DNA of 64,000 nt from Paenibacillus sp. FSL R5-0912 (GCF_000758605.1 NZ_CP009282.1:7130001-7194000); one strand, 5' to 3'. Positions 17,700 through 26,547 are shown, counted from the stretch's first letter. Translations and numbers: made by a program. The notes: generated by a model from the letters alone, not told the origin.

Positions 17700-18081
17700 G
17701 CTGGACGTCTTGTTCTGCAGTCATTTTAGAAGCCTGAGCGAAAGTCTGACGAAGTTCCAGTAGGTAACCAATCGCCTCCTCTGCCTGTTCCTTGGATTTC
17801 TTTATGTTGGATTCAATGAATAGATAATTAATATATTCATACATTGAAGCAAGACCCTTGGAAACTTCATATGAGTTATCCAATGTAGTGATAAGCTCAT
17901 TTACAATTGTCTGTGCCTTACCCAGGTTAGTGCTCACTTTATTAAAGTCGGCCGACTCTATTCCTTCTAACGCCGCCTTACCAAAACGTATCGCTCCGTC
18001 AAACATCATAAGCAACAGTTGTGCCGGACTTGAAGTCTGCACCGAGGATTGCCGATATTTATCGTAAGGAGATGTTATCAT
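17692..18081 (-). CDS. fliS: Flagellin export chaperone FliS
   Basis: Cytoplasmic chaperone that holds flagellin unfolded for export and can bind FliW-related partners. 129 residues with the family core SPAQLLLMMFDGAIRFGKAA near residue 18 and an all-helical pattern. A ribosome site AAGGGTG lies 7 nt before the ATG. It lies 24 bp after fliD and overlaps fliT. Confidence 0.95.
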   Translation of the reverse strand: MITSPYDKYRQSSVQTSSPAQLLLMMFDGAIRFGKAALEGIESADFNKVSTNLGKAQTIVNELITTLDNSYEVSKGLASMYEYINYLFIESNIKKSKEQAEEAIGYLLELRQTFAQASKMTAEQDVQHG

Positions 18082-18105
18082 TCATGTTCACCCTTTGTTG
18101 AATAT

Positions 18106-19632
18106 TTATTTGAAATAGCTTGAGAGGTTACTAGACTGGCTATTATACTTATTCATTGCGGTTTCCATGGCAGTGAATTTCTTATAATAGTTAGATTCCA
18201 TAGTTGTTAGGCGGGTCTGTAAATTTGCTATTCGAGTATTATAGTCAGTTAATTTTTTCCCCATGAGGCTTTCAGTCTTATAGGCACCGGTAATCTCCGT
18301 AGTATATTTGGAAGTGCCAGCCTTCACAACTAACTTATCCAAAGATGTATTAAGCTGTTCTGCCATTTTACTATATATCCCTTGCGAACCAGCCGTACCT
18401 TGAAATATTGATATTGCTTTTTGAGGATTTTCCTGAAGCGCTTGCTTCAATTTATCAGTATCAATATTAATTTTACCATTTTCATAATACTGGCCTGTGG
18501 TAATACCCATTTCACTAAGCCCTTTTAATTGACCTGTTATAATGGTTCTCAAGGAAGCTAGTGTTGATTTCAGAATATCATCATTTTTCAACATTCCACT
18601 TTTTGCTTTGGCTTCCCACAGCTCAATATCCTTTTCTTTCATATCTTTCTTCTGTTCATCTGTTAGTGGAGTGAAATCTTTATATCGTTCCTCAGATACT
18701 TTTGTATTTAACAAACTTATCAGGTCGTTATAATCTTTAACAAAGTTAGTGATGGTATCCAATGTTTTTGTTGTATCGGTTTGAGTAGAAATATCGGTAG
18801 CACCATCTGTGCCTGACGCCGCGAGCAGAGTCATCTTCACACCATTTACTGTGATTGTGTTGTTCTCAGAACTAAAATCTTGTACATATGTTGCCGGATC
18901 ACCTGCCTGTGCTCCATTATTAGCGACTGAAACCTCAATCGAGGCCTTTTTAGCTGCAATTGGAACTACACCAGGATCCATGCCAAAAAGATTCAATAGC
19001 GAACTTTCTGCAACCACACCACTGGAGTTAGTCATTTTCAGATTATTATCAGGTCCATAATCCTTAGCAGTGATATTAAAGCGTCCACTGACTTCATCAA
19101 AACTTGCAGTTACCTTTGCATTACTAGCCCCATTAATTTTACTAACTACATCAGCAATCGTATCATCTTTACTTAAAGAGATGTTGGTCTTATTAATGAA
19201 TAAATCATAGGTAGAAAGCCCTCCACCCAACTCATCTAGAGTGGTCTTAAGTGTTGCTTTTACTCCATCTTCCACCATACCGACAGTTAACTCCGCTTTT
19301 GGTAAAGAAGACTTCTCAGCAAGATTATTAACCTTAACGCTCATGGGAATAGAACTTGCATCAGCATTCGCTTCTGCCTGAATAGCTTTGGTATTACCAG
19401 TCACAACAGCTTTCTGTGCATTCATTGCGGCCGCTAAATTATATTTTAGAATCTTATTATTACGGAAGTCTACAAGTTTAGAGTTAATTTCACGGTAATT
19501 ATCTCGTTGCCATTGAAGTGTCTGTTTCTGTTGATTCAGTTTATCTAAGGGTATTCGTTTGGCAGTCATCATTTCTTTAACAATACTTTCTGTATCCATA
19601 CCTGAAACCATACCACTAAGGCGAATAGTCAT
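18106..19632 (-). CDS. fliD: Flagellar hook-associated protein 2 (filament cap)
   Basis: Forms the cap at the filament tip where flagellin assembles. 508 residues. N-terminal FliD domain MTIRLSGMVSGMDTESIVKEM is typical. The variable middle is rich in D, N and T, and the conserved C-terminal domain ends in a heptad-rich helix (LMGKKLTDYNTRIANLQTRL). AAAGGA lies upstream of the ATG. It follows flaG closely. Confidence 0.95.
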   Translation of the reverse strand: MTIRLSGMVSGMDTESIVKEMMTAKRIPLDKLNQQKQTLQWQRDNYREINSKLVDFRNNKILKYNLAAAMNAQKAVVTGNTKAIQAEANADASSIPMSVKVNNLAEKSSLPKAELTVGMVEDGVKATLKTTLDELGGGLSTYDLFINKTNISLSKDDTIADVVSKINGASNAKVTASFDEVSGRFNITAKDYGPDNNLKMTNSSGVVAESSLLNLFGMDPGVVPIAAKKASIEVSVANNGAQAGDPATYVQDFSSENNTITVNGVKMTLLAASGTDGATDISTQTDTTKTLDTITNFVKDYNDLISLLNTKVSEERYKDFTPLTDEQKKDMKEKDIELWEAKAKSGMLKNDDILKSTLASLRTIITGQLKGLSEMGITTGQYYENGKINIDTDKLKQALQENPQKAISIFQGTAGSQGIYSKMAEQLNTSLDKLVVKAGTSKYTTEITGAYKTESLMGKKLTDYNTRIANLQTRLTTMESNYYKKFTAMETAMNKYNSQSSNLSSYFK

Positions 19633-19650
19633 AAGTTCATCCCGTCCTTT

Positions 19651-20055
19651 CTATACTTTCTCATCAATGATGATTCCGGCCAATTCCATCATCTTCGCTA
19701 CCAGATCCAATGTCTTCTCGGGAGGAACTTCACGAATAAGCTCTCCTGTATCTTTATTAAGCACCTTTACCATAATGGCGTGCGTTTTTTCGTGTATGCT
19801 GACTTCCAAGGTGGTTGAAGGACCTTGAAGGGCCTTAACAGCCTTCTCAATAGTACGGATCAATTGCTCTTCTCCTACCGATACCGCTGTACCCTGTTTC
19901 TCTAGCGTATTAAGTTGAGTTGTATGTATTAACGGAGCAGTTGGGGGAAGACTCCCAGCATTATCTGGGATTACATCCTTAACTGGAGCAGTTGAACTGG
20001 GCGTATAAGTTGAAGCCTTGCCTCCACTAGCTGTAAATGAAAACTGTACGTTCAT
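19651..20055 (-). CDS. flaG: FlaG family flagellar protein
   Basis: 134 residues. The conserved FlaG domain is in the C-terminal half (LEVSIHEKTHAIMVKVLNKD, then GELIREVPPEKTLDLVAKMMEL), preceded by a low-complexity N-terminus. In other bacteria FlaG affects filament length. A strong ribosome site (CGGAGG) lies before the ATG. It is the first gene of flaG-fliD-fliS-fliT and is preceded by a SigD-type promoter. Confidence 0.88.
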   Translation of the reverse strand: MNVQFSFTASGGKASTYTPSSTAPVKDVIPDNAGSLPPTAPLIHTTQLNTLEKQGTAVSVGEEQLIRTIEKAVKALQGPSTTLEVSIHEKTHAIMVKVLNKDTGELIREVPPEKTLDLVAKMMELAGIIIDEKV

Positions 20056-20088
20056 AATAGAACCTCCGATAATAACAATTTACTATAT

Positions 20089-20115
20089 ATATCGGTTAGT
20101 TCTTGCGGAAGATTA
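20089..20115 (-). promoter_or_regulatory. SigD-type promoter of flaG-fliDST
   Basis: TAAT, 15 bp, ACCGATAT: one mismatch in each half to the SigD consensus TAAA-N15-GCCGATAT. It is placed about 34 bp before flaG, after the hag terminator. Confidence 0.65.
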
Positions 20116-20148
20116 AGGGAATACAGAAAGATTCGTAATTAATCCATG

Positions 20149-20178
20149 AAAAAAGAGACCCCTAAAATAGGGATCTCT
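20149..20178 (-). terminator. Terminator after hag
   Basis: AGAGATCCCTA pairs with TAGGGGTCTCT (one mismatch) around a short TTT loop and is followed by six T residues. Confidence 0.85.
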
Positions 20179-20196
20179 AATCTTGCTAAGAAAGGA

Positions 20197-21576
20197 TTAA
20201 CGAAGCAATTGAAGAACGCCTTGCGGCTGTTGGTTAGCCTGAGCCAACATAGCCTGAGCGGCTTGTGCAAGGATGTTGTTCTTAGTCTGGCTCATCATTT
20301 CTTTAGCCATGTCAACGTCACGTACACGGGATTCAGCAGCAGTCAAGTTCTCAGCAGTAGTTCCCAAGTTATTGATCGTGTGTTCCAGACGGTTCTGGAA
20401 CGCACCCAACTTAGAACGTTCGCCGGAAACTTGTTTGATAGCATCATCCAATGTTTTGATTGCTGTCTCTGCGCCTGTAGTTGTCAGAACATTTACATCT
20501 TTGATTTTATTAGTTGTATTACCCAAAGTTGTAGTATCCATTTGATTAATATCAATCAACATTGTTTGATCTTTGTTAGCTCCGATGTGGATGGAAGCAC
20601 CAGTACTTGTTACGTTAATTGAAGCTGTATCATTTAACGCACCAGCTGCTGTGAATTCCGCGCTTCCATATAGCAATTGCTGTCCAACACCTTTAACGGC
20701 AGTAGTAACACCGTTTGTTACGTCAGCAATGTTAGCCTCAGCATCTACACCAGCAGTTGTTGCTGCGGCACCCAATACTCCACCGGCATTCCAAGCAGCA
20801 TTAGAACCACTGAGGTCGATCTTTCCAGTAGAACCAAACGTCGTGGCGGTAAGTACGGAAGCTGTACCATTTACACCAGTAGTCATTTCTACTCCTGTTT
20901 TATCTTTGACAGCGTTAATAGCTATTTTCAGACCAGCTACTGTAGTAAGACCTGTAGTATCAATTTTAACACCATTAATAACCAAGTCACCAGCAGCTAC
21001 TGCTGTTATTACATCTGCATCCGCACCAACTGCTCCCGATGTTTTAGTAGCTTTAGTAGCAGCTTTTGTGATTTCAACGTCATATTGTCCTTTAGCAAGG
21101 CCCGTGGCGGATACGATATCAACTTTAGCTGCATCAGAAGATATACCCTTAGCACCCAACGATCCATTCAACAGCGTCTGGGTATTGAACTCAGTAGTAC
21201 TGGAAATTCTATCAATTTCGGAATTCAACTGACCCAGTTCCTTCTGGATTTCATTACGGTCGGAACCTGTGTTAGTATCATTACCTGCTTGTACAGAAAG
21301 TTCACGCATACGCTGCAGGATGGAATGTGTTTCATTCAAAGCGCCTTCAGCGGTTTGAATCAAAGAGATACCATCTTGAGCATTACGGGAAGCCTGATCC
21401 AAACCACGGATTTGGCCGCGCATTTTTTCGGAGATTGCCAGACCAGCTGCGTCGTCACCTGCACGGTTGATACGAAGACCGGAAGACAGCTTCTCAATAT
21501 TCTTGTTAGTGTTAGCAGTGTTAGCTGCCAGTTGACGGTGCGTGTTCAAAGCCGCGATATTGTGGTTGATAATCAT
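20197..21576 (-). CDS. hag: Flagellin
   Basis: Main filament subunit, exported through the flagellar apparatus. 459 residues from MIINHNIAALNTHRQ. The conserved N-terminal D0/D1 helices (SSGLRINRAGDDAAGLAISE near residue 33) and C-terminal D1/D0 (LGAFQNRLEHTINNLGT, then the LR end) flank a surface-exposed Ala/Thr/Gly-rich variable centre of about 180 residues. The start is fixed by GGGAGG 8 nt upstream. An earlier start 12 codons upstream would bury that site. Preceded by a SigD-type promoter and CsrA sites. Confidence 0.97.
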   Translation of the reverse strand: MIINHNIAALNTHRQLAANTANTNKNIEKLSSGLRINRAGDDAAGLAISEKMRGQIRGLDQASRNAQDGISLIQTAEGALNETHSILQRMRELSVQAGNDTNTGSDRNEIQKELGQLNSEIDRISSTTEFNTQTLLNGSLGAKGISSDAAKVDIVSATGLAKGQYDVEITKAATKATKTSGAVGADADVITAVAAGDLVINGVKIDTTGLTTVAGLKIAINAVKDKTGVEMTTGVNGTASVLTATTFGSTGKIDLSGSNAAWNAGGVLGAAATTAGVDAEANIADVTNGVTTAVKGVGQQLLYGSAEFTAAGALNDTASINVTSTGASIHIGANKDQTMLIDINQMDTTTLGNTTNKIKDVNVLTTTGAETAIKTLDDAIKQVSGERSKLGAFQNRLEHTINNLGTTAENLTAAESRVRDVDMAKEMMSQTKNNILAQAAQAMLAQANQQPQGVLQLLR

Positions 21577-21582
21577 TTTGTA

Positions 21583-21596
21583 TTTCCTCCCTGAAA
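21583..21596 (-). promoter_or_regulatory. Probable CsrA site over the hag ribosome site
   Basis: TTTC-AGGGAG-GAAA can form a 4-bp stem that puts the Shine-Dalgarno GGGAG in the loop with a GGA motif, matching the CsrA site that blocks hag translation in Bacillus subtilis. Confidence 0.6.
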
Positions 21597-21606
21597 TTGA
21601 GTTGTT

Positions 21607-21620
21607 CCACATCCATGTGG
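21607..21620 (-). promoter_or_regulatory. Probable high-affinity CsrA site in the hag leader
   Basis: CCACATGGATGTGG contains ACATGGATGT, a full match to the CsrA consensus ACAnGGAnGU, inside a perfect 6-bp stem with the GG at the tip. It lies about 24 nt upstream of the second site, in the transcribed leader. Confidence 0.7.
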
Positions 21621-21672
21621 TAAACGCTGCCGTTAAGGTCGGCCGCCCCTCCGGATTCAGCGTCTAATATAT

Positions 21673-21699
21673 ATATCGTCTTGTCCGGTAATTTGTTTA
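21673..21699 (-). promoter_or_regulatory. SigD-type promoter of hag
   Basis: TAAA, exactly 15 bp, GACGATAT: 11 of 12 consensus bases (TAAA-N15-GCCGATAT). The transcript should start near 21665, giving a leader of about 90 nt that holds both CsrA sites. Confidence 0.85.
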
Positions 21700-21724
21700 T
21701 AGCTATTTACATGAATTCGCAAAT

Positions 21725-21958
21725 TTATTTTTGTGTGCGTAACCGTTCCATTAGAGCATTAAGATTGCCTGGGGTTGGCGAAGCAGATTCCTTATTGGCT
21801 TCTTTTATTGATAGGTACACTTCTTCCCTGAAGATATCGACATGCTTCGGAGCGTTAATACCTACCTTCACAATATCTCCTTCAACACTCAAAATAGTAA
21901 TCTCAATATTATCCTGTATAATAATCGACTCGCCTTTTTTGCGGGTAAGAACGAGCAT
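21725..21958 (-). CDS. csrA: Carbon storage regulator CsrA
   Basis: RNA-binding dimer that represses translation of flagellin mRNA. 77 residues: MLVLTRKKGESIIIQDNIEI start, the VGINAPKHVDIFREEVY core with the RNA-contacting region, and a tail. The start ATG follows GGGTGGTG and is one base past the fliW stop, so the genes are translationally linked. Confidence 0.97.
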   Translation of the reverse strand: MLVLTRKKGESIIIQDNIEITILSVEGDIVKVGINAPKHVDIFREEVYLSIKEANKESASPTPGNLNALMERLRTQK

Positions 21959-21959
21959 A

Positions 21960-22406
21960 TTATTCACCACCCTTTTCAAAATGATCATGGGGAGCATTCC
22001 ATAAACTATGTCTTGTTTGATAGTTCGAGTTGTGAAGTACAACCTGCTTCCCTGAGCGTGTATTCGGATTTAGTACAATAGGGGCAAGTAAATTAACAGT
22101 TGAGTGTTCCAACTCTTCTTTAATTGTAACCATACAACGAATATTTACATCCTCTATAATCTCTAATTCTTCTTTATCCGCTTGTGGAAGCTCAAATTCA
22201 TAAGTCGGATAAAAAACAAAAGGGTCACTCAATAAAAATGATACACTTTCATTTTGAAGAGATTGTAAATAACTAAACGGTCCGTCTTCTACCGTAATCA
22301 AAGCAAAATCAATATCTTCTTCAAAACCTGGAACACCTTTGGGAAAATGATATATTTGTTCTTCCGTAATATCCAGCGTTCCCCAAGTCAATGTTTCTAT
22401 AATCAT
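21960..22406 (-). CDS. fliW: Flagellar assembly factor FliW
   Basis: Binds either flagellin or CsrA. When flagellin is exported, freed FliW sequesters CsrA and allows more flagellin synthesis. 148 residues with the family motifs FPKGVPGFE near residue 23 and a C-terminal NPNTRSGKQVVLHNSNYQTR. Directly upstream of csrA and separated from the DUF6470 gene by a terminator, so it probably has its own promoter, which I could not identify. Confidence 0.95.
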   Translation of the reverse strand: MIIETLTWGTLDITEEQIYHFPKGVPGFEEDIDFALITVEDGPFSYLQSLQNESVSFLLSDPFVFYPTYEFELPQADKEELEIIEDVNIRCMVTIKEELEHSTVNLLAPIVLNPNTRSGKQVVLHNSNYQTRHSLWNAPHDHFEKGGE

Positions 22407-22438
22407 TCTACGAACACTCCTTATTCTTATTGTCTAAT

Positions 22439-22482
22439 AAAAAAGCCATAGATATTTGGTTATATCAACCGAATCTATAGCT
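22439..22482 (-). terminator. Terminator between DUF6470 gene and fliW
   Basis: AAGCTATAGATTCGGTT pairs imperfectly with AACCAAATATCTATGGCTT and is followed by T residues. It would separate flgM-to-DUF6470 transcription from fliW-csrA. Confidence 0.7.
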
Positions 22483-22493
22483 TGTAACATTAT

Positions 22494-23057
22494 TTACATT
22501 TGAATATCAATCTCCGGTGGAATAAAGCTTATGGATTGTCTCTGCCTTAGATAAATATCTAACTTAGATGGTGTAAAGCTAATTTGAGGGTTGTGAGCCT
22601 CTGCTTGAATACTCACTTCAGACTTACGATATTCAATTTGCGGAGGTACTAACTCGACATTTATATGCACGTTATCAACCGATGCAGGTCCACGAATCTC
22701 CGGGTAGGACACCGGCTGCCAATCTTCACCGTAAACCTCTGCTATACTATTTCCCGGTTTATGAAAATTAGCCACCCGCTCCCCTTGCTCCATTCGTTTG
22801 GCAATGCCTTGAAGCCATAGCTGCTCAATACCTGAATAGATACGCTGATTCATCTCGCGGTACGTTCCACCAGTATATGCGGCTCTGGCCTGAGTCTGAT
22901 CAATGGTCATTTCAGCAGGAGACTGACGAATTTCTAATTGCCCAGGAGTTGTATATATTTGCAGATCCGCTTTAGGCTGAACTATTGATAGGCGCCCGGT
23001 AGTAGTCTCCATTCCAATCAATGCATTTGTTTGCCGTATTTGAACTGCGGGTATCAT
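22494..23057 (-). CDS. DUF6470 family protein (YviE-like)
   Basis: 187 residues, function unknown. The first 60 residues are rich in QIRQT-, LEIRQS-type beta strands and the last 60 in repeated PPQIEYRKS/NPQISFTPS/PPEIDIQM strands. Together they suggest a repetitive beta protein with a helical insert (about 75-105). No signal peptide. It sits between flgL and fliW, like yviE in Bacillus subtilis. GGGGGAAG precedes the ATG. Confidence 0.85.
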   Translation of the reverse strand: MIPAVQIRQTNALIGMETTTGRLSIVQPKADLQIYTTPGQLEIRQSPAEMTIDQTQARAAYTGGTYREMNQRIYSGIEQLWLQGIAKRMEQGERVANFHKPGNSIAEVYGEDWQPVSYPEIRGPASVDNVHINVELVPPQIEYRKSEVSIQAEAHNPQISFTPSKLDIYLRQRQSISFIPPEIDIQM

Positions 23058-23071
23058 CTAGAGGCTTCCCC

Positions 23072-23992
23072 CTATCGTATGAAGTCAACCAGGGTAGCCT
23101 GAATAATTTTGGAACCTACAGATAGAGAAGCATTGTAAATGTTCTCTTGGATCTTGGACTTCATTAACATCTCCGCATAATCACCATCTTCAGTCTTGGA
23201 CTGCAGGTCTGTTAAATTCACTTCCATATCACTTAGTCTGTTCTTCATCAATTCTATCCGGTTAGCTTTGGCCCCTACTTCAGCCTGGACTGTTAATATC
23301 TTATTGATTCTACTATCAAGATTTCCTAATTGAGTGGATACCTCCGAGGTATCTCCATCAGCCAATGCAGTTGTAATTTTATCGATGACTGCAAATATAT
23401 TATCTTCTTCATTTCCGCCAAATACATCACTACCTGTAATATTGATTGGAAGTTGAACACTGTCACCTACAGAATAATTCAATAGCCCTTTATCTGTAAC
23501 AACAGAAGCTGCACCAGATGTGTCAGGGGTTCCATCTGCTCCTGTAGCAAACTTATAGGGTTGAACATCATATTGCTGTCCATTAAAGATGTATTTCCCC
23601 TTAAACTGGCTATTGGAAATATCAATAAGCTGTTCCTTAAGCTGTTTAACCTCTGCATTAATACTATCAAGAGCCTCTTGAGGATTAGATCCACTAGCTC
23701 CTTTTACAGAGAGTTCACGAAGTCGTTGGATCACATCTCCCGTCTGAGTCAATACTGTATCATTAAATTCCAGCCAAGATGTAGCATCATCTACGTTCTC
23801 CTGATATTGCTCATTACCTGACAAGTCCGCACGGTATCGAAGAGAATAAGTAATGCCAACCGGATCATCGGAAGGCTTGTTAATCTTACGTCCAGTTGCT
23901 AACTGCAGTTGTGTATCGTTCATCGTGCGGGCGTTGCGGTTCAGGTTAAGCAAGAGCTGTGAATTCATCATATTAGAGGTTACCCGTAACAT
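23072..23992 (-). CDS. flgL: Flagellar hook-associated protein 3
   Basis: Junction protein between hook (via FlgK) and filament. 306 residues. Flagellin-like N-terminal helices (MLRVTSNMMNSQLLLNLNRN, then TGRKINKPSDDPVG near residue 33) and C-terminal helix (AEMLMKSKIQENIYNASLSV). AAAGGGGG lies before the ATG. 18 bp after flgK. Confidence 0.95.
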   Translation of the reverse strand: MLRVTSNMMNSQLLLNLNRNARTMNDTQLQLATGRKINKPSDDPVGITYSLRYRADLSGNEQYQENVDDATSWLEFNDTVLTQTGDVIQRLRELSVKGASGSNPQEALDSINAEVKQLKEQLIDISNSQFKGKYIFNGQQYDVQPYKFATGADGTPDTSGAASVVTDKGLLNYSVGDSVQLPINITGSDVFGGNEEDNIFAVIDKITTALADGDTSEVSTQLGNLDSRINKILTVQAEVGAKANRIELMKNRLSDMEVNLTDLQSKTEDGDYAEMLMKSKIQENIYNASLSVGSKIIQATLVDFIR

Positions 23993-24010
23993 CGCTTAAA
24001 TCCCCCTTTC

Positions 24011-25612
24011 TTATCTGCCTACGGTGCCGGTGGAATTGATCAATTTATCGAGCATTTCATCATAAGTTGTCATAAAACGCGCAGCAGCGCTATAAGCATG
24101 TTGGAATACCAGCATATTGGACATCTCTTCATCTAGAGATACTCCACTAACTGATTGGCGGCGTGCATTTACTTGCTCGACAAGATAATTGGAGTTTTCT
24201 GTCTGGCGGGTCGCTTCTTGGGATTGAACTCCCAGTTGTCCAACCATTGATTTATAAAAGGAATTTGCTGTTGCCTTAATTCCGGTAGTAGGAGATGTGA
24301 ACGAGCCTGATTGTTGGGTGGCTAGAAGCAGGGCAAGCGTATTGTTCCCTTTGACAACTGATTCAGAAGTACCTGTTCCCACAGTTCGGAGCGAGGTAGC
24401 TAAAAGGTTAGTATCAGCGGCAATTACAGAATTAAAGCTAATATTACCTGCAGTAAATACATTCCCGTCACCAGTAATTGTGAACAGCGGCTTACCGGGA
24501 TTGAGCGTGCCATCCATGGTATAACCGAGCTGATGAAGACCATTCAAGCCTTTCACCGTTGTCTTCACATCAGCGCTTAAAGTAACGCCTTTAGGGAAGG
24601 GTGTACCGGCTGTAATTGTAGTCGTGGTCCCACCTGCTTGGGGAATTGTTACATCAGTAGTTAATACTGTACCCTCAGGAAGGATAGATCCCTTAGGGAG
24701 AGTAATCTCCATATCACCGTTAGCAATAGTATTCGCAATGTTATCAAGCTGTTTCTTATAATCCGCTACATACTTCTGACTGGAAGAGATCATTCCGTGA
24801 ACTTCTCCAGTCTTGAGATCCCCCGAAGCGAATGCAGTGTTAAGGAATGCACTGTCTACTGTCGCAGATACAGCGGCACCTTGTACTAGCTGTTGGCTGC
24901 CAAGCGAAATGTTATAGCCGTATTCAGTATCTATTACACTGACATTGGCAATCTTGGAGAGCTTGTCCGTCAGCAGGTCACGTTGATCCCGCAGGTCATT
25001 TGCTTTATCGCCCATGCTCTCAATTTTGAAAATAGATGAGTTCAAATCTGCAATGGAAGTTAAATATCCCTGTACCTCAGTACCTTTGACTGCCACATTG
25101 GAGGCCAAATCCGTATCAAGGTTGCTGAGCTGTCTACTCATATAATTAAGTGCATCGGTCATAGCCTGAGCAGTCTGAACCACAATCTTCCGGGAAGTGC
25201 TGTCTTCCGGGTTCTTACTGAGATCCGACCAGGATTTCCAAAAATTATCGAGCACTGTACTTATACCCGTATCTGATGGTTCTTTAAAGATCGACTCCAG
25301 CTTATCCAGTGTATCCGATTGGATCGCCCAGCTCCCCAAAGCTGAATTCTCGCCCCGGTATTGGGTATCCAGAAAAGTCTCTCGAATCCGATCAATTGAA
25401 CCGAATTCTACCCCTGTCCCCATCTGTCCCGGCAGTGTTGAGTTATTGAGACCATAGGCCTCGATAGGTATAGCCGCCTTCATATTCACACGCTGGCGTG
25501 TGTAGCCTTCCGTATTGGCGTTGGCTATGTTGTGGCCGGTTGTATTGAGCGCAGCAGTCTGGGTAAACAGGCTTCGTCTTGCAGTTTCTATCGAGTGAAA
25601 TGTGGATGTCAT
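24011..25612 (-). CDS. flgK: Flagellar hook-associated protein 1
   Basis: First hook-filament junction protein. 533 residues. The rod/hook N-terminal motif TAALNTTGHNIANANTEGYT is at about residues 18-37, and the C-terminal flg_bbr domain is SGVSLDEEMSNMLVFQHAY plus AARFMTTYDEMLDKLI. GGGAGG before the ATG. Follows flgN after 57 bp. Confidence 0.96.
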   Translation of the reverse strand: MTSTFHSIETARRSLFTQTAALNTTGHNIANANTEGYTRQRVNMKAAIPIEAYGLNNSTLPGQMGTGVEFGSIDRIRETFLDTQYRGENSALGSWAIQSDTLDKLESIFKEPSDTGISTVLDNFWKSWSDLSKNPEDSTSRKIVVQTAQAMTDALNYMSRQLSNLDTDLASNVAVKGTEVQGYLTSIADLNSSIFKIESMGDKANDLRDQRDLLTDKLSKIANVSVIDTEYGYNISLGSQQLVQGAAVSATVDSAFLNTAFASGDLKTGEVHGMISSSQKYVADYKKQLDNIANTIANGDMEITLPKGSILPEGTVLTTDVTIPQAGGTTTTITAGTPFPKGVTLSADVKTTVKGLNGLHQLGYTMDGTLNPGKPLFTITGDGNVFTAGNISFNSVIAADTNLLATSLRTVGTGTSESVVKGNNTLALLLATQQSGSFTSPTTGIKATANSFYKSMVGQLGVQSQEATRQTENSNYLVEQVNARRQSVSGVSLDEEMSNMLVFQHAYSAAARFMTTYDEMLDKLINSTGTVGR

Positions 25613-25669
25613 GCTACTTGTTCCTCCCTTGTGATTGCTGCGGTGAAAGAGGCCATGAGGATAAACGGG

Positions 25670-26170
25670 TTATCCGCGGGCATCAAAAAGGCCCGGCCGA
25701 GTCACACTGCTGCCCTTGTCGGACGGATGATGGTATGTCATTTCCTGATTTGGTCTTCCGACAAGCAAATCCAGGGAATAATCTATAAAGGTAAGCGACT
25801 GCTCAATCAGCTTCTGATTCAGCTCATTGGCAAGTTTCAATTGCTGCAATGTGCCGGAAAGCTTCTGCTGAATATGCAGCAGGCGCGATTTGTCCTCAGG
25901 ATCAAATACAAGGCGGGACAGCTCGGTAAGATTCAGATTCAGATTGGAACGGATTCCAACCCCCTGCAGAAAAGTAAATGCCGCTTCCGCACGCTTCTCT
26001 TCCAGCTGTCCGATCACCTTCATAAGCTTGGACTCACGGTTCAGGATGTCGATGAGACCCTCCACCTTGTTGTCCATGATGGTCTGTTTCTTGACAGCGG
26101 CCAAATCCAGCATTTGCACATGCGCTTCGTCCAGCCGCTCTAGCAATTCTAATAATGTCGTAAGTGCCAT
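25670..26170 (-). CDS. flgN: Flagellar chaperone FlgN
   Basis: Export chaperone for FlgK and FlgL. 166 residues from MALTTLLELL; helical, with the family pattern MLDLAAVKKQTIMDNKVEGL near residue 20. The ATG at 26170 is chosen because AGGTG, overlapping the flgM stop, lies 9 nt upstream. A GTG four codons earlier (26182) is possible. Lies directly after flgM. Confidence 0.88.
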   Translation of the reverse strand: MALTTLLELLERLDEAHVQMLDLAAVKKQTIMDNKVEGLIDILNRESKLMKVIGQLEEKRAEAAFTFLQGVGIRSNLNLNLTELSRLVFDPEDKSRLLHIQQKLSGTLQQLKLANELNQKLIEQSLTFIDYSLDLLVGRPNQEMTYHHPSDKGSSVTRPGLFDARG

Positions 26171-26182
26171 GGGTGTGTTCAC

Positions 26183-26470
26183 CTAATTCTCGGAGGATTG
26201 CTTAAAGTAGGGGGCGAGTGTCTCTGCGAGCTTAGCTGCGTCAACCTGGTAGGTACCTGCGGATACTTGCTGTTTCAGGCTCTCGATCTTGTTCGCACGT
26301 TCAGCGTCAATCTTGCCGCTTTTCTGTGCCTGGAGCAGCTTAATGGCTTCATCCGAAATCGATACCTCGTCCTTGCGTGTGCTCTTCTTCATTTGTTCCT
26401 GCCTTTGCGATTCCGCACTCCGTTGATACGGGTTCATCGCGTTAATTCGTCCGGTCTCGTTAATTTTCAT
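26183..26470 (-). CDS. flgM: Anti-sigma-D factor FlgM
   Basis: Holds SigD inactive until the hook is complete, then is exported. 95 residues: MKINETGRINAMNPYQ start, a disordered middle, and the sigma-binding helices KLLQAQKSGKIDAERANKIE plus VDAAKLAETLAPYF. The ribosome site AAGGTGG fixes the start. A longer reading frame upstream runs through the terminator and is not real. Has its own SigD-type promoter. Confidence 0.94.
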   Translation of the reverse strand: MKINETGRINAMNPYQRSAESQRQEQMKKSTRKDEVSISDEAIKLLQAQKSGKIDAERANKIESLKQQVSAGTYQVDAAKLAETLAPYFKQSSEN

Positions 26471-26493
26471 AACTTCCACCTTCCTTCTGATAT

Positions 26494-26527
26494 AAAAAAG
26501 CCGATAATCTTTACTAAGTTTATCGGC
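26494..26527 (-). terminator. Terminator after yvyF, overlapping the flgM promoter
   Basis: GCCGATAA and TTATCGGC are perfect arms around ACTTAGTAAAGA, followed by six T residues. The left arm is also the -10 of the flgM promoter. Confidence 0.8.
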
Positions 26528-26547
26528 CTTTGTTGAAACATTCTTTA
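26520..26547 (-). promoter_or_regulatory. SigD-type promoter of flgM
   Basis: TAAA, 16 bp, GCCGATAA: 11 of 12 consensus bases with a spacer one longer than usual. The -10 lies inside the stem of the preceding terminator. Confidence 0.7.

Noticed and set aside
20677..21594. Plus-strand open frame of about 305 codons over hag
   Set aside because: Antisense shadow, Ser/Cys/Thr-rich because of the flagellin codon pattern. No ribosome site.
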